From: Dryas octopetala
Taxonomy: Eukaryota > Streptophyta > Magnoliopsida > Rosales > Rosaceae
Assembly (NCBI GenBank): GCA_963921425.1
Contig: OY992834.1
Span: forward strand, 17,930,941-17,994,940
Direction: 5' to 3'
DNA length: 64,000 nucleotides
Shown: positions 43,341 through 52,481 of the stretch, one piece after another
How positions within the stretch are numbered: the stretch's first letter is position 1
Layout of the letters: the number at the start of each line of letters is the position of its first letter
Position numbers and translations under genes: made by a program
The notes under the pieces: model-generated
Seen by the model: the letters and a program-made list of their open reading frames with translations, nothing else
Database searches by the model: none
Told to the model about the DNA's origin: nothing

Positions 43341-45447
43341 ACAGGTTTCTCGATTCTGTTTCGCGCATGAATAGTGATGGCTGCGTTGAATAGTTAGGGC
43401 TCTAATTTGCCAACTTTTTAAAATTGCTATTAGACCCCTCATTTTTACAAAAAACTTGAAAAAATACCCCATACGTATCTAGACCGTATCTTGACCGTAT
43501 TGCTAAAGTATCGCTGAAGTATCGCAGCCGTATCGGGTAGTCAAAGTCAACAGATACGTCTAGGATGCTTTGGATACGCGTATCCCCGTATCTAGGGCGT
43601 ATCGATGCTATCCTCGACACCGATACGACATACCTCACCAATCTTGCGTATCGGTGCTTCCTAGATTGGAGCAATATGCCAATCAAAACAAATAAAAGAT
43701 TTCTTGAGAGCATCAACCACAATTTTTGAATCTGACTTAATCTCCACTTCAACAAAACTAATCTGTTTGACACAAATAAGACCCTCCCTAATAGCTAAAG
43801 TCTCAATCAAATCCACAGAATCTACTTTACAATTGGAAACAGTTTTACACCCAACTTTCCAAATTGACCAGAAAATGAAACTGATTCAAGTAATGAGAAA
43901 ATCTGCAGAAGACTTCCAGTTATCCAAAACAGAAATTAACCATGAATCAAGATAAGTCACAGCAGCTCTATTCACCAAGAAACCTAAACATTCTTCCCAA
44001 ACTACATCCACCCAAAGACAGAGAAGCAAAATATACTATACTGTTTCAGAAGCAGTCATATAGATTAGACATAAAAGGCTTGAGACCACTTTCTTCTGAA
44101 ACAAATTAGCTTTAGAAGCCACAACATTCTTTAACAGATTCCACAGGAAATGCTGAATCTTTGGGAGAGTCTTTGACTTCCAAACCACTTTCCACAATCT
44201 AGAATCCACTTGATCAAATGAATGAGAAGGAACACAATTAGGGATAGATCTTATAGAATGCTGCCAATGATAATCAGTCTTTATAGAAAAAGTTCTAGCT
44301 TTGGTTAAAGGCCATATGAGTCTGTCACCATAGCTCTTAGGACCAAGACTAATCTCCTCAATTTTTCCTCTCACATTATGATCAACATAGAACTCAACAA
44401 TGTCTAAATCTCAAGTCCAAGTTTTTGAATCAATAATCTCAGAAATAAACCTAGGCAAATCAGAGGCTTCATGCACATCATTATTCAGCAGTGGAGAAGA
44501 CTCACCTGGAATCCAAGAATCTCTCCAAATATCCACATATTCACCATTTGATATTTGCCAAAAAGAATTTGAAACCAAAACCTCTATGCCTTCTAACAGA
44601 CTGGACCAAGCCCAAGTGGCTTTGCCACCCTTCTTAGCATGCCAAAAATCACCATAAAGAAAATAAATCTCTTTTAGAACTCTGGCCCACAAAGAATCAG
44701 GTTTATGAACCAGTCTCCAAGCCTGTTTTGCAAGAAGAGTAAGGTTATAATCCTCCAAGTTCCTGAAACCAAGACCACCATTTCTTCCAATTAAGCCAAT
44801 GAATCTTTCTTTCCTCCTCTTTCTGACCCCACCAGAAATTAGAGATAAGAGCATTCAAATCATCATCACACACTGCCATAGGGAATTTGTAAATGGTCAT
44901 AGGGTAAGCAGGAACAACATAAGCAACAGCTTTGATAACCACCTCTTTCCCTACTGAAGACAAAAAGATTGCTTCCATCCCTGAACTTTTTTACCCACAT
45001 CTTTAACAAAAGCATGGTTGTTTTCCTAAATCTCTCTCAAATAGTAGGTAATCTCAAATACTTACCAGAATTGCTAGCCTTCCCATGAGAATGTTATTCA
45101 TGGATGCTTTAATGAAACTATGACGTCATAAAATTAATGACGTTAAAAAATTGTCATTATAGGTATGAGGATGATGTTTTTTATGGGTCATAGATATTGG
45201 CTTTGAGGGCATTTGTCAAAACGCCATGATTCGTTTGACCATTAAAATTTTTCAGCCAAAATTTTTGCCCCCAACGAGTGGGACTTAATTTTTTGGCGCA
45301 ATATTGAAAGATGAGTTTTCACCTATCACTAGACTTATCCACGCTCAACATCCGTCAGCAAACACTCTCTTTCTTGCTCTCTTTGAATCAATCGCACACT
45401 CGTGGCACAACAAATCAAGTTTGTTTGATGGAACCAAAGAAATAAGT

Positions 45448-46479
45448 AGGGGTGGGCACGAGATATGATGGACCTTATCCCTATTCCATCCCGGAGTTGT
45501 TGGTCAGGATCAAGATGAGATGGAATGACTATTTTCAAAAATGGTCCCGTGTCATCCCATCCCATCGGGATTGAGATGAGATGGGGACCAATTGCAAAAT
45601 TCTCCATCATAAAAACATTTACAATAATACTTGAAAGGAGACTCAAACTTGGAACCAAGAAGAAGCCACAAGGAGCACAGACCCACCATACCACTAGCTA
45701 CTAGTGTTTATTACTTTACAATGAAATATATTTATTATAATGCATTGAGACTAAGTCATTTAATTTACACCAAACACCCTTTAAATTATTAATTTTCACT
45801 TAACAACAATTAAATGCTCCATTAAAAGTATTTTTCACCAATATTTCTTGTTCTTCCCTTCTTTAATATCATTTGATATAAAAACACTTTCCAATTAGTT
45901 AATTGTTCTAAATTGATTATAATATTTAGTGAAATCATGTGTAATAGGTATTTCTCGAGCATTAATTGACAAATACTATTTTTTTTAAACGGTATATCGA
46001 GCAATTTATATATCATCATTAGGGTATTTTCGGGGTTTGAGGTTTAGGGTTTATAAAACATATTAACATATAATACATATATATAAACTATAAATTATAT
46101 AAAATATAAACTATATAAACTAGTAATATTTTTAGATTTTTTTTGCAATGATAATATTTAAATAGAGATCTAAAATAATATCTTAAAGTCCAAAGGAATG
46201 ATATATAAAATAGATTTAATTTTATTAATTATTATATCAAGTTCAAAGGAATATATATAATTTTTTTCACACTTAATAAAAAAATAAAATTAAATATGAT
46301 CGGTACGGTACATGATCAAGTGAGATTGAGATGTGGAAACCACTCACATCCCATTGATGATTGGTACAATATGGGTTCAGTATGAGATATTGGTCGATAT
46401 CATTTTTGGGCACAAAATTGACATGGAACAAGATGGAATCAAATTGGTTTTCGGTATCCGATTTTGGTGCCGAGCCCTA
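45448..46479. mobile_element. Non-autonomous hAT element
   Basis: Perfect 8-bp flanking repeats GAAATAAG (45440-45447 and 46480-46487). Inverted ends TAGGGGTGGGCAC and TAGGGCTCGGCAC. Length 1032 bp, with no transposase. It lies in the CACTA-like host DNA, downstream of the LINE. Confidence 0.82.
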
Positions 46480-46865
46480 GAAATAAGGAGGCCACCGAAA
46501 CCATTGTCTGAGAAAGAAATTGTAGTTGCTTTATGTGACTTCAGAAATGAGTGGGAAAAAGGCCAAAAAAAAAAAAAAGAGAAAACGAGGAGAAAAGGAA
46601 GACTCATCTAAAATGTGGAAGAAGAAGTCAATGTTTTTTGACTTACCATATTGGGTGGTTAGTTATTTTCATAATTGCTTGTGTTCCCTATTAGTTCTTT
46701 TGTTTCAGTATAGCTTAGTTTTTTTTTTAATAAGTGTATATCGTCTTATTGGTGTCATAGATGTTACCATTAAGCCATAATTTGGACGTCATGCATGTAA
46801 AACAGAACTTTTGTGAGAGTGTTATAGGTACGTATCATATTTGATGTTAAGAGAAAGGCAAGGGA

Positions 46866-46996
46866 CAAGAGAAAATCAAAGCATAAGGGAAAATCAAAGC
46901 ATAAGAGAACATCTGCAGTGGCTACTGGAAAATCAAAGGATAAGAGAAAATCTACAGTGGCTACTGGAAAATCAAAGGATAAGGGAAAATCAAATA
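46866..46996 (+). repeat. Short tandem repeat coding a Lys-rich region in the CACTA relic
   Basis: Blocks of AAATCAAAG(G/C)ATAAG(G/A)GAAAAT(C) recur, with a longer unit of about 54 bp (GCAGTGGCTACTGG). One frame reads KSKDKRKSTVATGKSKDKGK, a basic, nuclear-localisation-like stretch. It lies just before the conserved part of the transposase relic. Confidence 0.65.
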
Positions 46997-48242
46997 GTGA
47001 TCTTGTGTCTCGAAGAAATATTGAGCTACTGGATCTTATGGAAAAATTTCCTTTAGAAACATGCAACAACAATTTGCACATTTCATTAGCACGTTACATA
47101 CTAACAAAGAATGAGAAGCGAGAATTTTGTGAGAGGCTTTTTAGATTAAAGCTACTTGATGAATATAGTTCTAATATCAGAAATTGTATTAAGGTGGAAG
47201 AATGCAAAATATTTGGTCTTTTAAGTCCCATGATTACCATGTGTTGATGCAATAATTATTATCAGTTGCTATTAAAGGGCTTTTACCTAGGGCTAGCAAA
47301 AAATGCCGACAAATTAAATTTTACCAACCACCGACCTGATCCGAACAGATCGGTTCAGTGGTTGTTCCTCTTCCATCAGTTTCAGATGCACTACCGAATT
47401 GCACCGCCACGATCGGGATCGGAAATGGTCTGGCTACCACCCTCCGCGAAACACTATAAAGCCGAACTGCACCACCAAATACCGCCGACCGAACCTGAAA
47501 AGTCAGTAATCGACGGGTGTCGGTTCGGTAGAGGTTCTCTTTTGTGCCTTTCTCCTTCCGTTGGTTTGGTCGTCAGTCTTGGTTTGTCGAGTCAGTTATC
47601 GACACCGACCCAACCCTACGTTTACCTGATGGGTCAATAAAGGCAATATTTCGGCTATGTTCATTTTTTAATGAACTATGCCAAAGAGTGATTGATAAAA
47701 ATATATGAGAAGTATTAGATGATGATATGTGGATACTCTCTGCATGTTGGAAAGGTATTTCCCTCCATTCTTTTTTGATATTATGGTTCACTTAATAATT
47801 CATGTAGGATGAGAAACTAGACTATGTGGACCAATGCATTATTGGTGAATGTACCTTTTCAAGAGGTAATCTAACTACTATCTCTTAAACTTTTAATGCA
47901 CAATGTAATTAACAATTAAGTTATAACCATACACAGCTAATTATTTTTTCTTAGACTATAATTGCTAGATATATGAAGGTGCTTAAAGGGTATGTTAAAA
48001 ATCGTGCATGAATTGAAGGATGTATAACATAACGTTATTTAGTTGAGGAGTGTGTGAGATTTTGTAGTAGATATATGCCACAAGTGGCGGCAGTAGGAGC
48101 TAAATACAACTGCAATAAAGAATTTACAGGTGAAATAATTATAGGAGGGAGCCCACTATTTACTGGGCGATCTTGTGAACTGTCAGATGAAATGATAAAA
48201 GTGGCTCACCTATATGTACTACTTAAATGTGCAGAAGTCTAA
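46918..48242 (+). pseudogene. CACTA (TNP2/En-Spm) transposase C-terminal relic, DUF4218-like
   Basis: The frame from 46918 reads ILTKNEKREFCERLFRLKLL, then DEYSSNIRNCIKVEECKIFG, matching the region preceding and starting the DUF4218 domain of CACTA transposases. After a MITE-sized insertion (47288-47618) it resumes as KAIFRLC, then FNELCQRVI, and near 48040 LVEECVRFCSRYMPQVAAVG, in frames broken by stops. The Transposase_21 catalytic part expected upstream was not found. It is a dead, internally deleted copy. Confidence 0.6.
47288..47618. mobile_element. 331-bp hAT-like MITE inside the CACTA relic
   Basis: Ends TAGGGCTAGCAAAAAATGCC and, in reverse complement, TAGGGTTGGGTCGGTGTCG. Flanking 8-bp CTTTTACC (47280-47287) and CGTTTACC (47619-47626) differ at one base. 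The transposase reading on either side rejoins if the element and one flank copy are removed. GC-rich compared with the host DNA. Confidence 0.7.
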
Positions 48243-49654
48243 CCATATATATATTGAGTGAGTATACTAACTATATATTCCCTTACTTTGTTGCTATCTG
48301 ATTAGTATTCATGATAATTATGTTTGTATTATGGCACATAAAGCTGAGTTAAAACATTTAGATCGGTGTTTACTACATAATATAAAAACAAAGTTTTTGA
48401 ACAAAAATTTGAAAACAGAGAGTATAAAAAAAAAAAAAACTCACTAGGATGTCAATCAAAATCCCTGCATGCATGAACAAAAGTTTTATACTACATATTA
48501 AAAAAAACATTTCAAAAGTTATACAGAGTAAACTAATAATAAAACTTATTTCAATAATATTTAGTTTACACAAAACTGAAGCATATATTTAGTTACATAT
48601 GTTTAGTTCACCATCCTCCCATTTTTCCAATAGCATCGTTTATATATAAAATGAAGTCATTATGTTTTTTATTTAAATATTTATATACAAAACCAAGTAT
48701 ATTTGAGCCCACTGATATGCATATATATTATATCTAGGAGAACATATTGAGTTTTACAATATTTTGAGTTCAAATGAAAACAAATTGAGATTTTTGAGTT
48801 TTGTTCTAATTTTTCAGTCATAATACAACTTTGATTGTCAAACATTTTAGCTATAATTCATCTAATCATAACTGACAAAATATGTTGGTTGACTTATAGA
48901 ATTAAAGAGTTTGGAGGTATTGGACTTTTGCACCTATGAGCTCCAATTTAACAAACATCTACATGGAGCTAGGATTTGTGATGTAAGGGATGAATACAAA
49001 GATTCCACTTCACTCTATGTGTTTAAGATCACACTTTTACAACAAGCCAACCAATTAAATCAATCTATACTTGATTGAAGTTTTTTTATACGTCAATGGT
49101 GACATAAGATGTTATGAATTTGTGAATTTAAGATTTTGAGAGAGGTGGGCTGGGAGTGAAAGCCAAAGAAATACTACAATGACTTATTTTTAACTTTTGA
49201 TAAGAGTATTTATAAGAAGGGCAATTTAGACCTTTCACATATCAAATGAATAAAGAAAGTAAAGATTGGAGCCAAAGAGTTGATAAAGTAAAATATGATA
49301 TTAAATAGGGTTACTACATGAAATTTTACTTTTATTTGTTATGATTTTGTTGGTATGATTTTATTGCAGAGGTGATTCATAAGTGATAGTTTTGATTTAT
49401 AAATTTTTATGTTGGGAGCCTTCGGTTTGACATGACATAATATATGGGCCGGGTTAATTGTCAAAAACATTAATTTGAGGACAAAGTGCAAACTCTTAAT
49501 AATTTGGGAGGATAAATTGTAATTAACCCTCGATTATAAACTAGTAGCTAATCCTAAATAAATAATAATTAATCCTAGATTGATTTGGGTGTTATGACTA
49601 TGAGGAGTAGTTTTTGAAGGAGTTAGTATAGAGAGTGATTATATCAATTTTAAG
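48243..49654. other. AT-rich DNA, no gene seen
   Basis: May include the rest of the CACTA-like host. At 49450-49528 a small palindromic segment has GGGTTAATTG at one end and the reverse complement GGGTTAATTACA at the other (about 75 bp), resembling a tiny fold-back element. Nothing else recognised. Confidence 0.35.
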
Positions 49655-49820
49655 CAGGTGTACTCAATTAAGATTTTAATAGATTTTAATATTCATAGAA
49701 TCCATCAAAATTTAAGGGGAATTGGTTGAATTCTCATGACATTTGTTATGTGTAAAAAATTCATCCAAATCTATTAAAATCCATCACTTAATGAAATCCA
49801 TGAGTTTTTTAAGACACCTG
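49655..49820. mobile_element. Small MITE with CAGGTGT ends
   Basis: Starts CAGGTGTACTCAATTAAG and ends with ACACCTG; the inside carries AGATTTTAATAGATTTTAAT and its partial inverse AAATCTATTAAAATCC. hAT-like by end sequence, but the target duplication is not clear. Confidence 0.45.
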
Positions 49821-49863
49821 AGTTTTTAAGGAATCCATTAAAATCAGAATTGAGGATAGTTTA

Positions 49864-50891
49864 GGGTCCGTCTGGTAACGTTTTATAGAATAATTTTCTA
49901 AAACTGTATTATAAAATAAAAATGACAAATTAAATTTTGCATTCTCAAAATATGAGAAGGCGTCTGGTAGAGTAATTGAAAAACAATTTTATAAAACAAA
50001 AATAACAAAAATATATTTGATATTAATCAATTGTTACAACCAAATAATTATATTCACAAAAAATATTAATTATAAATTATTATTAACCAATAAAGTAAAA
50101 TAATTAAAAAAAAGAGGAATTTCATACAACCCAACTCACCTCGGTTGGCATGACTACCTTGGAGGTGAAAGAGTTGTTGGTGGCCATGTTATTCATGGAG
50201 ACAAGATTACAAGCACCTATGATCTAGTTGAACATATGTATTTTTTCTATATTGTATAAGGGTTGTTAAGACTCGTGAGCTTCCTGCTATGGATGTTACA
50301 GGGAGTCTTAATCCGTTTATTAAAGCGAGAATTAGAAACTATAGAGGAATTACAAAGCATATATTTTGAGAAGCAACAAAACTCAATATGGAATTAGGTT
50401 TTTGCCTTTTCAAAGGAATGAATGCAAGCATCTGTACCTAGAACCTGCCGGCGAGTCCTGACATCAATATCCCGGAGAAATAAAGATGGATAGAGAAAGA
50501 GAAATAAATAGAGAGATAAAAAGAAATAAAGGAATAAAGGAGAGATAAAGAGAGATAGGTGATGTGGGCAGCGGCGGTGGGTAAGGCTACCACTGAAGGT
50601 GGGTCTGGCTGGGTGGGGAGAAGGTGCAAATTTCATGTTTTTTTATTTTTCCATTTTATTTTTTGTTTTTTTTAGTTGTAATTTTTTTTTATTTGTATCT
50701 CATGTTCTCTATATTTTCTAAATTCACTGAAAACATCATTTAGTCGTTTTCTGAATTTACATTGTAAACTGAAAATTCTATTTTGTATTTTTCAAAAACT
50801 GTTTTCTCAATACAGAAATCAAACACATTTTTGTTATTTTTTGAATTTGTAAAATGAAAAACCGTTTTATAAAACGTTACCAAACGCACTC
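49864..50891. mobile_element. Non-autonomous PIF/Harbinger element
   Basis: Flanked by TTA (49861-49863 and 50892-50894), the target duplication of this superfamily. Inverted ends GGGTCCGTCTGGTAACG and GAGTGCGTTTGGTAACG, both continuing TTTTATA. Length 1028 bp. The frames at 50394-50636 inside it are low-complexity and are not taken as genes. Confidence 0.75.
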
Positions 50892-51020
50892 TTAATTTCT
50901 TTAGAATTCATTAAAATCTAAGTTGGAGACATTCCAAAATTCCATAGTTAAAGTAAATGGCGGGTGTGGAGAGTAAGACAGGTAGATTAAGTAAAAATTT
51001 TGGGTTCAAATAACAAAATA

Positions 51021-51393
51021 TGAGTTAATTATACTTACACCCCCTGAGGTTTATCGTCTTTTCACATACACCTCTTGGGATTTCAACAATTACACATACA
51101 CTCCATGAGGTTTCAAAACTGTTGCATACAACCCCCTATAGTGAGACGAAAAATAATGAGAAATTATGCAAAAAAGCATGTTAAGGGGTTAAATTGCCTA
51201 ATAAGATTACTCAAGGTGTAAGGTCCAACCTCAATACAAATATTTTCTTTTTTGTTTATTTATTTTTTTTCTCTTGTAGGGGGTTATATGTAATAGTTTT
51301 GAAACCTTAGATGATGTATGTGTAATTTTTGAAACCTTAGGGGTATATATAAAAAGACAATAAACTTCTAAGGGTATAAGTGTAATTAACTCA
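51021..51393. mobile_element. 373-bp MITE with long inverted repeats, upstream of VPS15
   Basis: Direct repeats ACAAAATA (51013-51020 and 51394-51401). The arms, TGAGTTAATTATACTTACAC and in reverse complement TGAGTTAATTACACTTATAC, keep matching for about 130 bp (GAGGTTTCAAAACT near the inner end), so the element could fold into a long hairpin. Long arms suggest a Mutator-type MITE; an 8-bp duplication would also fit hAT. It ends about 290 bp before the VPS15 start codon. Confidence 0.75.
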
Positions 51394-51682
51394 ACAAAAT
51401 AACCCCTTGAACATTCCCAAATCCCACGGCAGTGCCCAACTTCCCATCCCTCTCCCACCTCCATCTTTTCTTTTTTTCGTTTCTCTATCTCTCTCTCTCA
51501 ATCGAACCTTTGTTTATTACACATAGCCAACAGACCACACAGGAATCGGCTTAGTTTTGAAGATTGATCGCAACTCTCGCACCTGAAGTTTACATCTGCC
51601 TTTGTCACAAAAATGCATGGCTGACAAAAACTAATTGCCGAATTTGAAGAGCAAAGGCAAAGGCAAAGGCAAAGCTGCTGCA

Positions 51683-52449
51683 ATGGGCAACAAGATCGCG
51701 CGCACAACCCAAGTCTCGGCCTCGGAGTACTACCTCCACGACCTGCCCTCCTCCTACAACCTCGTTCTCAAAGAGGTTCTGGGTCGCAGCCGCTTCTTGA
51801 AGTCCATTCAGTGCAAGCACGACGAGGGTTTGGTCCTCGTCAAGGTCTACTTCAAGCGCGGCGATTCCATCGATCTCCGCGAGTACGAGCGCCGTCTCTT
51901 CCACATCAAGGAGACCTTTCGCGCCCTCGATCATCCTCACGTCTGGCCCTTCCAGGTCAGCTCCAATTCTGTTTGGTTGCTGCGAAAATATTTTGCTGGA
52001 ATTGAAAGGGGAATTGGGGTTTTATTGGGTCTTGTTGAAATTACAAGTCTTTGCTTAACTGTCTAAGGAAGCAAACATTGAGTTAAATATAATATAATTA
52101 GGAGTACAGTTTATGCTGAAATTCTTAGGTTCTTCTTGGTTGCTGAGAAAATTGGGGAAATGAAAGTAATTAAGAAGTAAATGTATTGGGGCTTAGTTGT
52201 TTTCATGTTTCTAAGACAGTCTTAACAGAATTCTAATTTCATTGGGTTGTTCAGTGTTTTTTAGGCAATTATTTAGAGTATTATTGTTTGTATTCGGTTA
52301 TATAGTGTTGCTGCTGTTTTCTTGCAGTTCTGGCAAGAGACAGATAAAGCAGCTTATCTTGTGAGGCAATACTTCTTCAATAATCTGCATGACCGATTAA
52401 GCACGCAGCCTTTCCTCTGTCTCATAGAAAAGAAATGGCTGGCTTTTCA

Positions 52450-52481
<32 letters not shown>

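Larger units (their letters stand above)
40144..43664 (-). mobile_element. hAT transposon carrying a nearly intact transposase gene
   Basis: Perfect 8-bp target duplication ATTGGAGC (40136-40143 and 43665-43672), and inverted ends CTAGGAAGCACTGATACG and CTAGGAAGCACCGATACG (17 of 18 match). Length 3521 bp. Subterminal regions at both ends are packed with GATACG/CGTATC motifs. It interrupts the RNase H region of an older LINE, and removing it with one target copy restores the LINE sequence. Confidence 0.93.
39836..45098 (-). mobile_element. L1-like LINE, 5'-truncated, split by a hAT element
   Basis: The poly-A tail (T run at 39836-39846 on the plus strand) marks the 3' end. Near-identical flanks CATGGATACTTT (39827-39838) and CATGGATGCTTT (45099-45110) look like a 12-bp target duplication. 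The coding remnants, in 5' to 3' order on the minus strand, are an RT C-terminal region (VVIKAVAYVVPAYPMTIYKF, ALISNFWWGQ), a zf-RVT domain (SRLWKVVWKSKTLPKIQHFL) and an RNase H-like region ending AYAVALLAAQRICGF. Stops and frameshifts are frequent, so it is dead. The RNase H part continues exactly across the hAT insertion at 40144-43664. The RT catalytic core and endonuclease are missing through 5' truncation. Confidence 0.8.
39594..48242 (+). mobile_element. CACTA-like element remnant hosting nested insertions
   Basis: Left end at 39594: TACTATAAGAAAATTGATTT (first base mutated from CACTA). It is followed by TGACG/CGTCA motifs typical of CACTA subterminal DNA (39620-39740), which resume at 45117-45250 beyond the inserted LINE. 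A decayed CACTA transposase C-terminal region is found at 46918-48242. Within it sit a LINE, a full hAT inside the LINE, and two more hAT elements (45448, 47288). The right terminus was not recognised, so the extent is a minimum and the joining of left end and coding relic into one element is inferred. Confidence 0.45.

Noticed and set aside
43066..43472. 100-aa frames on both strands at the hAT leader
   Set aside because: Artefacts of the GC-rich minisatellite, whose unit length and composition avoid stops.
46333..46611. 92-aa plus-strand frame at 46333
   Set aside because: Spans the hAT right end and its target duplication, so it is a chance fusion of transposon and host DNA.
51635..51682. 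Upstream in-frame ATG for VPS15
   Set aside because: Using it would add a Lys-rich leader and destroy the N-myristoylation signal MGNKIA that is conserved in the family.
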